Assembly (NCBI RefSeq): GCF_900188005.1
Contig: NZ_FZNR01000009.1
Location: 62,001-126,000, forward strand
Origin: Actinoplanes regularis
Lineage (GTDB): Bacteria; Actinomycetota; Actinomycetes; Mycobacteriales; Micromonosporaceae
Reading direction: 5' to 3'
DNA: 64,000 nucleotides
The notes under the pieces are model-generated. The model saw only the letters and a list, made by a program, of their open reading frames with translations, had not been told where the DNA came from and searched no databases. The translations under genes and the position numbers were made by a program. Below, piece by piece: positions 23,816 to 30,875 of the stretch (the stretch's first letter is position 1; each line of letters begins with the position of its first letter).

Positions 23816-25373
23816 CGCTGCATCCCGAGCCACGGGCCGCCAACGTGGCCGCATCGAAACCCTTCCCAGCGGATCACTCAGGGTGAAGGTCTACGCCGGA
23901 ACCGATCCGATCAGCGGTAAACGGAACGACCTGACCGAGACCATCCCGCCGGGCCCGGCCGCCAATCGCGAGGCACAGAAGGCGCTCACTCGGTTGCTGG
24001 GCCAACTCGACGAGCGGCGTAACCCGCGGACGCGTGCGACCGTAGGGCAGCTCATGGACCGATACTTCGAGGTGCTGGATGTCGGGGAGACCACCATCGG
24101 CACCTACGAGGGGTACCGCCGCAACCACATCGATCCACTGCTCGGTGACCTTCAGCTCGCCCGCCTCGATGGAGAGGTGCTCGATTCCTTTTACGCTGAC
24201 TGCCGGAGGTGCCGGGCGCACTGCCGGCCGGGCCGTCGTGCGATCGACCACCGTACCGACCGCCCGCACAGCTGTGATGAACGCTGCGGCCCGCACCGGT
24301 GCCGCCCGCTGGCCGATTCTTCGATCAGCCAGATTCACGGCATCCTGAGTGGGGCACTCAAGAGGGCCGTCCGCTGGCGCTGGCTCGGGACCAACCCGCT
24401 GGAAGCCGCGCAGCGTCCGACTCCGGGACGCACCGACCCGCACCCGCCCAGCGCCGAGCAGGCGTCGGCGATTGCCACAGAGGCGTGGCATGACCTCCAG
24501 TGGGGGATGTTCGTGTGGCTCGCCCTCGTGACCGGCGCTCGCCGCGGGGAGCTGTGCGCTTTGGCCTGGGACCGCATCAACTTCGCCACCGGCGTAATTG
24601 CGATCCGGTCAAGCATTGCTCAACGCGGCAAGAAGACCTGGGAAAAGGACACCAAGACCCACCAGCAACGCAGGATCACCCTCGATGATCTGACGGTCGC
24701 TCTACTACGCGCCTTCCTGCGGCACTGCACCGAAAGCGCTGAAGGCGCCGGGTTAACCCTGCCCACTGACGCGCGAATCTTCTCACCCGTGCCGGACGGG
24801 TCCGAATGGCTGAAGCCGGATTCGGTAACCCAGCGGTACACGCGAATGTGTGCCCGGCTTGGATGGGATATGAACCTCCACGAACTGCGGCACTACTCCG
24901 CAACCGAACTCATCGCCGCCGGGGTCGACGTTCGAACCGTGGCCGGCAGACTCGGCCATAGCGGAGGTGGAACCACGACCTTGCGCGTTTACTCCGCCTG
25001 GGTGTCCGAGGCTGACCAACGTGCCTCCAGCTCACTGGCAGGCCGCATGCCTGTGCTTCCGATGGGCATCGAGACGGACGGCGAGATGAGCGCGATCGCC
25101 AAGCCGATCAGCGAGACATCAGCACCGTACCTACGGATCGCAGAGGACCTGCGTGCCGCGATCCGATGCGGGGCGCTCAAGCTCGGAGACCGTTTGCCGA
25201 CCGTTGCCGAGTTGGCCAAGCGCTACCAGGTCGCCATCAGTACCGCGCATCGGGCTGTTGCCACGCTGACCGAAGCAGGGCTCATCGCCGTCTCGCGAGG
25301 TCGTCCCGCCACCGTGGCAGTCGAGCAACTTGAGCCCCGCCCGCACGAAGAGCCCGCCGGTACGGCAAGGTAG
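23811..25373 (+). CDS. int: Tyrosine site-specific integrase with C-terminal GntR-type winged helix
   Basis: Catalyses recombination between attP and the tRNA-Arg attB. Numbering from ATG 23811: core-binding domain to about 210, containing an eight-Cys/His cluster (CRRCRAHC and CDERCGPHRC, residues 131-164) that may bind zinc. The catalytic domain has Arg244 (GARRGEL), Lys282, His357-x-x-Arg360 (HELRH), His383 (LGH) and nucleophile Tyr394. After a short linker, residues about 425-500 form a GntR-type helix-turn-helix (LRIAEDLRAAI, LPTVAELAKRY, STAHRAVATL). No good ribosome site supports any start; GTG 23772 and ATG 23784 are alternatives. The fusion suggests the integrase may bind and regulate DNA outside att. 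Confidence 0.9.
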   Translation: MGAASRATGRQRGRIETLPSGSLRVKVYAGTDPISGKRNDLTETIPPGPAANREAQKALTRLLGQLDERRNPRTRATVGQLMDRYFEVLDVGETTIGTYEGYRRNHIDPLLGDLQLARLDGEVLDSFYADCRRCRAHCRPGRRAIDHRTDRPHSCDERCGPHRCRPLADSSISQIHGILSGALKRAVRWRWLGTNPLEAAQRPTPGRTDPHPPSAEQASAIATEAWHDLQWGMFVWLALVTGARRGELCALAWDRINFATGVIAIRSSIAQRGKKTWEKDTKTHQQRRITLDDLTVALLRAFLRHCTESAEGAGLTLPTDARIFSPVPDGSEWLKPDSVTQRYTRMCARLGWDMNLHELRHYSATELIAAGVDVRTVAGRLGHSGGGTTTLRVYSAWVSEADQRASSSLAGRMPVLPMGIETDGEMSAIAKPISETSAPYLRIAEDLRAAIRCGALKLGDRLPTVAELAKRYQVAISTAHRAVATLTEAGLIAVSRGRPATVAVEQLEPRPHEEPAGTAR

Positions 25374-25408
25374 TGACAACAGGCCATATCGGGAAGGGAC
25401 GAATCAAC

Positions 25409-25903
25409 ATGGCGACCGTGGAGAGAACTCTCGTGCTACTGAAGCCGGACGCCGTACAGCGTGGGCTCGCAGGCCGAATCATCCAGCGCATTGAGGACGC
25501 CGGACTAAAAATCGTCGGAACCAAGATGAAGCTGATGGACGCCGAGTTCACGAAGCGCCATTACTTCGACCTGGAAGAGCGGTTCGGCTTGTCGGTTTAC
25601 GAGAAGACGGCATCTTTCATGCAGCAGGGCCCGGTATTGGCACTCGTGTTTGAAGGCGTGGAAGCCGCAAAGAACGTCCGCCGACTCGTTGGCGCAACGT
25701 TCCCCAACGAGGCACCCGCCGGTACGATCCGCGGCGACTTCGCTCACGTTTCCAAGGCTTACACCGACGCCGAGCATAAAGTCATTGCGAACTTGGTACA
25801 CGCCTCGGGAAATTCCGAAGAAGCCAAGTACGAGGTCGATCTATGGTTCGACGCAACCGAGCTATTCGACTACGAGACGCTCGCCGAAAAATACACGTTC
25901 TGA
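25409..25903 (+). CDS. ndk: Nucleoside diphosphate kinase, divergent subtype
   Basis: A 164-residue NDK that would move phosphate between NTPs and NDPs through a phosphohistidine. Visible are the N-terminal ERTLVLLKPDAVQRGL with its phosphate-binding Lys12, GTIRGDF near 106-111, and the catalytic His131 in NLVHASGN. Compared with housekeeping NDK, a stretch of about ten residues is inserted between RGDF and the His, and the Arg of the usual GRN is replaced. This subtype occurs in other bacteria. GGAAGGGA precedes ATG 25409. Base composition is clearly lower in GC than the chromosome. As an element cargo gene beside Nudix genes it points to nucleotide-pool handling. Confidence 0.85.
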   Translation: MATVERTLVLLKPDAVQRGLAGRIIQRIEDAGLKIVGTKMKLMDAEFTKRHYFDLEERFGLSVYEKTASFMQQGPVLALVFEGVEAAKNVRRLVGATFPNEAPAGTIRGDFAHVSKAYTDAEHKVIANLVHASGNSEEAKYEVDLWFDATELFDYETLAEKYTF

Positions 25904-25919
25904 GAGAAAGGATGGGTCG

Positions 25920-26237
25920 ATGATGGACACCGACGCCGCGCCAGTTGCATCGATCGCCGAATTGGTGAAGCAATACGAGGACGAGGTGGCCTACGGCGAG
26001 GATCGCGCGGCGGCTGAGTACGCATATGCGATCGCTCTCCGCTCGAAAGACACAAAGGGCGGCCTCGACCAAGCCCGCGAATACGCGCGACGCTCGTTGC
26101 GCCACGCCGGCCGCCTCCCTTCGAAGACGCTGGACGACGTTTCTTCGGCGCGGCTCTCGGTTGGTGGCGTGCCGATCCCTGAGTTGTTCCACGATGGCGT
26201 TGTCCGCAGCAGGTTGGCCGATTTGCTGCCGGACTAG
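25920..26237 (+). CDS. Small AICE protein of unknown function, 105 aa
   Basis: Follows ndk by 16 bp with GAGAAAGGA upstream of ATG 25920 (a second ATG follows directly), so it is probably co-transcribed with ndk. It is mostly helical: an acidic N-terminus (VKQYEDEVAYGEDRAAAEYAYAI cut into charged heptads), a middle helix with ARRSLRHAGR, and a C-terminal VPIPELFHDGVVRSRLADLL. There is no metal motif and no membrane segment. The 3' end overlaps the convergent Nudix gene by 4 bp. No family is recognised; its tight coupling suggests a role tied to the kinase or Nudix proteins. Confidence 0.6.
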   Translation: MMDTDAAPVASIAELVKQYEDEVAYGEDRAAAEYAYAIALRSKDTKGGLDQAREYARRSLRHAGRLPSKTLDDVSSARLSVGGVPIPELFHDGVVRSRLADLLPD

Positions 26238-26644
26238 ACGAGCCGCTCTTTGAAGTAGTCTTCGACCGGGCCAAAGAAAGGGTACGGAACGTAGCTCGAA
26301 AGCTTGGCCCGGTCGCACCAATCTACTTCAGCAAGTTCATCTTCGTCGGCGACATAGGGCGTACCCTCGACCACCCGACAGGCGACGTAAATCATCTTTC
26401 GCTTGGTCGCCGGATGGATACGCTCACCTAGTAGTTCCTCAGCGCTGACAGAAAGCCCGACCTCCTCGCGAGTTTCGCGAACTGCGGCAGCCTCGCCGGT
26501 CTCGCCGGTCTCCACTTCGCCCGCGGGGAACTGCCAGGAAAGCTGACCCTCTTTCTCCTTCCTGCGAACCATGAGCACACGGCCGTTTAGGACAATGACT
26601 GCTGCTGCGATTGCTGGCCGCTCGACTGTCGTTTCGTCCGTCAT
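26234..26644 (-). CDS. Nudix hydrolase
   Basis: A 136-residue Nudix protein with a complete Nudix box (GEVETGETGEAAAVRETREE plus VGL, residues about 42-64), so pyrophosphohydrolase activity on a nucleoside diphosphate derivative is expected. WQFPAG precedes the box as in MutT-like enzymes. Its ATG overlaps the stop of the upstream XRE-Nudix gene, so the two are translationally coupled on the reverse strand. The two are related over their whole Nudix domains (shared WQFPAG, RIHP). The exact substrate cannot be read. Confidence 0.88.
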   Translation of the reverse strand: MTDETTVERPAIAAAVIVLNGRVLMVRRKEKEGQLSWQFPAGEVETGETGEAAAVRETREEVGLSVSAEELLGERIHPATKRKMIYVACRVVEGTPYVADEDELAEVDWCDRAKLSSYVPYPFFGPVEDYFKERLV

Positions 26645-27300
26645 GATTCCCCTTCCAAGGCTTGCAGCACGGGCGGGTAGATTGTATCCGCTTTGATGAA
26701 GCGCGTGACGTCGGCTCTAGGAACCCACATGGCATCGACATTTTCCGACGTGTCTTTGTTCTCGACACTGCCGGTCAAATAGTCGCAAAGGAAATAGTCA
26801 CAATTCACTCCGGAAAGTGGATGGATTCGATTCCCAAGTTTCTTTCGCACAGCACAGTGAACGCCCGTCTCGGCCAACGCCTCCCGGACAGCAATATTCT
26901 CTGAGGCCGCGCCCGGCTTTACGATCCCAGCAGGAAACTGCCAGGTTATTCCACTGGAATCCATGTCACGACGGCATACAACAAGCACATCATCGGCGCG
27001 AATCACAACCGCGATCGCAACCTTCAGCGCAACGCTGCCCTTATGTTCGGCAGCTTCCGCCCTGTCGTCCTTACGCAACTGCCGCGCGAAACGAATCTGA
27101 GCAGACTCGCTTAGCCGTTCAAGGTTCTTGTCCAGCTCGCGTTGCGCCGCCGCCTGAAGAACTACGTCAGGCCGCTCGTGCCACATGGCGACTGTCCGCC
27201 GACCGACGCCCAAGCGAGCAGCGAACTCGTCTTGAGTCTCTCGCAACGCAGCTTGGAGTGCGCAAGCATGCTGCCCGGTCCATTGGTCCACCACTTCCAT
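26641..27300 (-). CDS. XRE-type HTH protein fused to a degenerate Nudix domain
   Basis: About 219 residues from ATG 27300. The N-terminus is a helix-turn-helix (LRETQDEFAARLGVGRRTVA, then MWHERPD), followed by a charged linker. The Nudix domain begins near 95 with WQFPAG at about 132. Its box reads GIVKPGAASENIAVREALAE then TGV: the Glu seven positions into the box is Ala and the first Glu of REUxEE is Ala, so metal binding and catalysis are doubtful. Combined with the HTH this suggests a ligand-sensing regulator, in the manner of NrtR. An upstream in-frame start at 27336 is possible. It is the first gene of a two-gene reverse operon with the active Nudix enzyme. Confidence 0.8.
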   Translation of the reverse strand: MEVVDQWTGQHACALQAALRETQDEFAARLGVGRRTVAMWHERPDVVLQAAAQRELDKNLERLSESAQIRFARQLRKDDRAEAAEHKGSVALKVAIAVVIRADDVLVVCRRDMDSSGITWQFPAGIVKPGAASENIAVREALAETGVHCAVRKKLGNRIHPLSGVNCDYFLCDYLTGSVENKDTSENVDAMWVPRADVTRFIKADTIYPPVLQALEGES

Positions 27301-27323
27301 TGCTTTAGCGCTCCCGCACGAGG

Positions 27324-27343
27324 ACTGCACAGTCACTGCACAG
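27324..27343. promoter_or_regulatory. Tandem ACTGCACAG repeats, 11-bp spacing
   Basis: Two 9-bp direct repeats at 27324-27332 and 27335-27343 lie 24-43 bp upstream of the XRE-Nudix start, one helical turn apart. Placement in the promoter region suggests binding sites for the HTH protein itself or a neighbour. Confidence 0.45.
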
Positions 27344-27430
27344 CGGCTGCATCAACAGATCATCGTCGATGCGGCCGATTTCCTGTTGGGTTATGGCACT
27401 GGCACACCACAAAGCTTCTCGGAGGCGACA

Positions 27431-27682
27431 GTGACCACCGTTTCGGCCTTGCAGAATGCCCCTGCCCCGCGCTTTCGTTCCGTCCCCGACACCGCCGAGA
27501 TCCTGGGGATGTCGGAAGTGACTCTCTACCGGGCCATTCGAGATGGCCAGTTCCCTGCGATCAAGGTACGCGGTCGCTACGTTGTGCCGTCGCGAGTACT
27601 GGACGACCTGGAGGCGGAAGCGACCGCATCGGGCAGTGTCGTTGACGCTGCCCGATGGGTGCCAGGTTCGCGGGTCGGCTGA
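27431..27682 (+). CDS. xis: Excisionase-like helix-turn-helix protein
   Basis: An 83-residue MerR/Xis-type DNA-binding protein. It has the FRSVPDTAEILGMSEVTLYR helix-turn-helix, then AIRDGQFPAIKVRGRYVVPSRVLDDL, the wing typical of AICE excisionases. With the integrase it would drive excision, and it is commonly paired with the replication genes in AICEs. GTG 27431 is chosen because GGAGG lies 7 nt upstream; an in-frame ATG at 27386 lacks such a site. It is transcribed away from the Nudix operon. Confidence 0.8.
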   Translation: MTTVSALQNAPAPRFRSVPDTAEILGMSEVTLYRAIRDGQFPAIKVRGRYVVPSRVLDDLEAEATASGSVVDAARWVPGSRVG

Positions 27683-27693
27683 CATGCGCCCGG

Positions 27694-27921
27694 TCATGGT
27701 GCGGACGCCCCGCGCCTGGGCCGCTCATCCTGCCACTGCCGGACCACCGACGGCCGCCAGACGGGCGACCGGCCGAAGTTACGGTCGGCCGCTGGAGCTT
27801 GGCCTCGCGAGACGTAAGAAGCCCAGGTAGCACGACTGATCGGCGCGCCAACCGAGCGCAGGTAGGCAAGGACATCTTCTGTACTCCACCAGTCGGTGGG
27901 CAGATCACCGGTCTCAGACAT
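27694..27921 (-). CDS. Small HTH protein with upstream palindromic operators
   Basis: A 75-residue protein starting MSETGDLPTDWWSTEDVLAY. It resembles AICE helix-turn-helix proteins of the MerR/Xis class (WSTEDVLAYLRSVG, then SRATWASYVSRGQAPAADR, then RSPVWRPSVVRQWQ). It converges on the xis gene, the two stops being 11 bp apart. Its upstream region carries two large palindromes, so it may be the element's autoregulator or be silenced by another repressor. ATG 27921 is preferred over an upstream in-frame ATG at 28035 that would read through the palindromes. Confidence 0.65.
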   Translation of the reverse strand: MSETGDLPTDWWSTEDVLAYLRSVGAPISRATWASYVSRGQAPAADRNFGRSPVWRPSVVRQWQDERPRRGASAP

Positions 27922-27957
27922 CGCTACAAGCCTACGCGGTATTGGCACTTGTGCGAA

Positions 27958-27999
27958 TACAACACTGCGTTGTAGCGTGCGTACAACGCCAAGTTGTAC
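27958..27999. promoter_or_regulatory. Two tandem palindromic operators (TACAAC-N5-GTTGTA type)
   Basis: TACAAC-ACTGC-GTTGTA at 27958-27974 and GTACAAC-GCCAA-GTTGTAC at 27981-27999 are perfect palindromes of 17 and 19 bp with centres 24 bp apart. They lie 37-78 bp upstream of the reverse HTH gene, where a promoter is expected. They are typical of paired dimer sites for a repressor. Confidence 0.75.
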
Positions 28000-28191
28000 T
28001 CCGGCACTAAGCCGAGACGGCGGGAGCCGTGGCACCAGCAGCTAGGCAGCTTCGGCCGCCTCGCTGATCCAACTCCACAGCGACGGACCTGATCACAGGC
28101 GAAACCACAGGGCCGCGATGACCTCCCATCTATTGCCGGGAGCGAGCGGAAGCCGGAGCCGGGTGGACAGGGATGAATTTCGTGACTACGT

Positions 28192-28230
28192 CCGGGCAGG
28201 CCGGCCCGCTGTGCTGGCGGGCCTGCCCGG
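28192..28230. terminator. GC-rich hairpin before the small-protein operon
   Basis: An 11-bp perfect stem (28192-28202 with 28220-28230) with a 17-nt loop is followed by CTTCTTC. It could be a terminator or attenuator upstream of the forward operon starting at 28285. Apart from this hairpin and the operators, 28000-28284 shows nothing further. Confidence 0.5.
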
Positions 28231-28284
28231 CTTCTTCGTACCGCAATCTCTAGTTTTCCGATCGAGTGCAAGGAGATACGCGTT

Positions 28285-28455
28285 ATGGCTTCCCTCGCCT
28301 CCGTCGTCCGGATCACCGCCCGTCAGAGCGCCTGCTGGCGCGAATGCGCGGGCTGCACCGACCTGGCGCCGCTGGCGCCGAACCAGACCCACTGCAACGG
28401 CTGCCGTGCCGAGCGTCGCCGGGTGAGCACCCGCCGCGCGCCGCAGGCCGCCTGA
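28285..28455 (+). CDS. 56-aa Cys-rich zinc-ribbon-like protein
   Basis: Too short for usual gene calling, but it has AAGGAG 9 nt before ATG 28285. It carries a CWRECAGC (Cx3CxxC) knuckle and a CNGC pair 18-20 residues later, enough for one zinc site, then a basic tail (RAERRRVSTRRAPQ). It starts the forward transfer operon 19 bp before the next gene. A nucleic-acid-binding role is plausible but unproven. Confidence 0.65.
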   Translation: MASLASVVRITARQSACWRECAGCTDLAPLAPNQTHCNGCRAERRRVSTRRAPQAA

Positions 28456-28474
28456 CCTTCCCGAAGGGGACGAG

Positions 28475-28873
28475 ATGAACGACTTCGACTTTGCTGAGCC
28501 GTCTCCGGCTGACCTGGCCGCGATCGAAGCGGAGTGGCCACAGGTTCAGGCGGATCTCGATCTGCTGGCCGATCCGGATGTGATCGATGCGCTGGTCGAC
28601 GGGCTCGCTGTCGCGGAGCTGGCGGCGATGACCGGTCTGGACCGGCGTCGGCTTCGCCGGGCCACGGCTCACACGCTCCGTGTCGTCGCCGAGTTTGCCG
28701 CGCGGCCCGTCACCCCGCACCACATCTGCCGTGACGTGTACCTGCTCGAAACCGGCATGACCGATGACTGCCAGTACGGCTGCAAGGTCATGACCTGCAC
28801 CAAGTGCGGCTCGCAGCGCGTCTGGCACCGAGACGTCTACGGGTGCCCGCTCGGACGTCAGGCGGTGGCGTGA
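28475..28873 (+). CDS. DUF6284-like AICE protein with C-terminal Cys motif
   Basis: A 132-residue protein. The start FAEPSPADLAAIEAEWPQV matches the small actinomycete plasmid/AICE family I know as DUF6284. A helix-turn-helix-like middle (LAVAELAAMTGLDRRRLRRA) and a CQYGCKVMTCTKCG zinc-like cluster near the C-terminus follow. The function of the family is unknown. It ends overlapping the next start (GTGATG), so it is translationally coupled to the membrane protein. Confidence 0.7.
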   Translation: MNDFDFAEPSPADLAAIEAEWPQVQADLDLLADPDVIDALVDGLAVAELAAMTGLDRRRLRRATAHTLRVVAEFAARPVTPHHICRDVYLLETGMTDDCQYGCKVMTCTKCGSQRVWHRDVYGCPLGRQAVA

Positions 28874-29997
28874 TGATGGCGTTCACCGTTCCGATCGAGC
28901 AGTTCTGGGCCGCCAATGCTGGTCCGCTGCTGCTGGCTGCGGGTGTGGCCGGCGTCGCCGCTCTGGTGGTGCTGGGAGTTTGGGCGAAGCGGTCGAAGAA
29001 GCCGCTGCGGCCGGTCGCGCTGGCGCTGTCGATGAACGTGGCGCTGCTGCTGAACGCCGAAGGCATGTGGGTCATCGCGACGGATGCGAAGGGCCTGAAC
29101 CTGCCGCCGCTGTTCGCGGTGCTGGTGTTCGCGGTGTTCGAGATCTGTTTCCTGACCGCCACGTCGCTGGCGGCTGAGCAGTACCGGCGGACCACGGTCT
29201 ACGCGCCGGACGGTGCGATCGTCACGCCGGGCAGTCCGGGCCGGATGCTGTACATCGCCGCGCTGATCGCCGGTCTGTCCGGGCTGATCGTGGCGTCGAA
29301 CGCGGCCACCAAGACGGAGACGCTGCTGCGTCTCGCGGTGCCTTGCATCATCTTCCTGATGTGGTGGGCGGCGTTGACCGCCGCCGGTCAGAAGGTGGAC
29401 CGGTCGCGGTTCGCGTACTCGCCGCGCCGTCTGGCGGAGCGGTGGGGCTGGCTGATTCCGGACGACGATCCGGACCTGGTCGCGATGGCCGCCGCTCGGC
29501 AGGCCCGCCGGATGGTCGTCAACTACTACCGCGTCGATGCGGGCCGCTGGCCGCGGATCTGGTGGAAGTCGCGTCTGCTGCGTGACGCCCGGACCGCTGG
29601 TGAGGACGTGGTCGCCGACGTGCTCGCCCAGTTGGCTCGGACCCGTTCGGTCATGGATCTGCTGATCCCCGGCGACGCTCCCGCCACCACCGACACGGCC
29701 CCGGCCCTGCCCGCACCGGCGTTGCCCGGCACCGACCCGGTGCCCGCTCTGCCTGCGCCTGCTTCGGCTGCGGCCGGTCGCAAGGCTCCGGCGAAGCGGG
29801 TCACGCCGCGTCCGGCGTCGGCGGAGAAGGTGGTCAAGGCCGCCGCCAAGTTGCCCGGCGCGACGGTGGCGCAGATCGCCGCGCGTGCTGGTGTCAGTGA
29901 GCGGACCGCCCGCCGCTATCTGCCGGATCCTGCCGCCACGGTGGCGGCACCGTCCGCCCCGGCTCCTGCGGAAACACCCGTTCTGGCCGCCGCATGA
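28873..29997 (+). CDS. Polytopic membrane protein with C-terminal HTH (Spd/transfer-type)
   Basis: A 374-residue protein with about five N-terminal membrane segments (roughly 16-37, 46-66, 78-98, 126-143, 152-171), a cytoplasmic region, a Pro/Ala-rich linker, and a helix-turn-helix at about 318-355 (AKLPGATVAQIAARAGVSER). AICE and Streptomyces plasmids carry related membrane proteins (DUF2637-like or Spd) beside their translocase, with roles in DNA spread between mycelial compartments. Here the added HTH suggests membrane-tethered DNA contact. The name is by analogy only. Confidence 0.65.
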   Translation: MMAFTVPIEQFWAANAGPLLLAAGVAGVAALVVLGVWAKRSKKPLRPVALALSMNVALLLNAEGMWVIATDAKGLNLPPLFAVLVFAVFEICFLTATSLAAEQYRRTTVYAPDGAIVTPGSPGRMLYIAALIAGLSGLIVASNAATKTETLLRLAVPCIIFLMWWAALTAAGQKVDRSRFAYSPRRLAERWGWLIPDDDPDLVAMAAARQARRMVVNYYRVDAGRWPRIWWKSRLLRDARTAGEDVVADVLAQLARTRSVMDLLIPGDAPATTDTAPALPAPALPGTDPVPALPAPASAAAGRKAPAKRVTPRPASAEKVVKAAAKLPGATVAQIAARAGVSERTARRYLPDPAATVAAPSAPAPAETPVLAAA

Positions 29998-30023
29998 ACC
30001 CGCTCAGCGGAGGGAGCACCGTC

Positions 30024-30224
30024 GTGGCCACCACTGACCGTATCTACCCGATGCCCGCACCGGAGGACGACGCCCGGTTCACGTACGGCCTGTTGGCCGA
30101 CGTGGTGAAGGTGCTGGAGCGGCACGGCTATCCCCGCCCGGAGACCGGCGGGGATCTGGTGGCGCTTCAGTCTGCGTTGTTCGGCTACCTCTACGCCCTG
30201 CCCGGCGACGTCCCCGGGCAGTAG
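30024..30224 (+). CDS. 66-aa AICE small protein
   Basis: GTG 30024 follows GGAGGGAG by 8 nt; an in-frame ATG at 29994 overlapping the previous stop is an alternative. The protein reads DDARFTYGLLADVVKVLERH then YPRPETGGDLVALQSALFGY. It is probably helical and soluble. Similar short proteins sit at this place in many AICEs, without known function. Confidence 0.65.
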   Translation: MATTDRIYPMPAPEDDARFTYGLLADVVKVLERHGYPRPETGGDLVALQSALFGYLYALPGDVPGQ

Positions 30225-30316
30225 CACCGCCCGGCGGCGTGGCACCACGGCTACCAACCTCGCGCCACGCCGCCGGTCACCCCATCAGCCGCAAGGACCT
30301 TCGGGAGGTCACCAGT

Positions 30317-30481
30317 ATGGCAAGCAACCTGTTCGGTGCGGGAGGCCCTTACCTGGGGCGTTCCGCCGCTGAGATCAAGGCGGATCAGGACCGCGCTCGC
30401 GCCGAGGACGCCGCCCGCGACCGCACCGCCCGTGCGGCCGGCCGCGACCGCCGTTCGATCGGTAAGGGCGGTGGCCGCTGA
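30317..30481 (+). CDS. 54-aa basic AICE protein
   Basis: ATG 30317 is preceded by GGGAGG. It starts MASNLFGAGGPYLGRSAAEI, then an alternating acidic/basic helix and a GKGGGR end. Its TGA overlaps the next ATG (ATGATGG context), so it is coupled to the 61-aa protein. Unknown function; the Lys/Arg-rich tail suggests contact with DNA or membrane. Confidence 0.6.
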   Translation: MASNLFGAGGPYLGRSAAEIKADQDRARAEDAARDRTARAAGRDRRSIGKGGGR

Positions 30482-30666
30482 TGGCCCGCAAGACCGGCTG
30501 GGTCGCCGACTTCGAGACCGGCCGCGCCAGCAAGGGCCGGATGCCGAAGGGTTCCACCGAGGACCCGGCGACGTTCCGTGAGAACCAGATCGCCCGCGTG
30601 GCGGGTGACGCCGCGAGTTCGGCCGGTCGGGCGCTGTTCCGGGCCGTGACCGGTCGGAGGTCCTGA
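30481..30666 (+). CDS. 61-aa basic AICE protein
   Basis: Starts on the ATGA overlap with the preceding gene and ends on a similar overlap with the next, so three tiny genes are translated as a chain. It begins MARKTGWVADFETGRASKGR and has a C-terminal amphipathic stretch (AASSAGRALFRAVTGRRS). No family recognised. Confidence 0.6.
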   Translation: MARKTGWVADFETGRASKGRMPKGSTEDPATFRENQIARVAGDAASSAGRALFRAVTGRRS

Positions 30667-30797
30667 TGTCCGACAAGTGGGTGCACGCCCAGCGTGACGA
30701 GATCCGCGAACGCAACCGGCAGGCCCGCGAGGCCCAGATGCGCGAGGCACAGCGCCTCGCCGACGAGCGCCGGGCCAGGCAGAACGCCAAGCGCTGA
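30666..30797 (+). CDS. 43-aa charged helical protein
   Basis: Starts MSDKWVHAQRDEIRERNRQA and continues as an uninterrupted Arg/Glu/Ala helix ending RRARQNAKR. It overlaps the previous stop by one base (TGATG). A single helix of about 40 residues could dimerise as a coiled coil. Short, but coding context and coupling support it. Confidence 0.55.
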   Translation: MSDKWVHAQRDEIRERNRQAREAQMREAQRLADERRARQNAKR

Positions 30798-30875
30798 CCG
30801 CCTCCGCCGCGACCGGATCAGCACCACCGGTCTCGTGCGGTGGCCGCCAGAGAGGCGACCGGGGAGGACACCACG

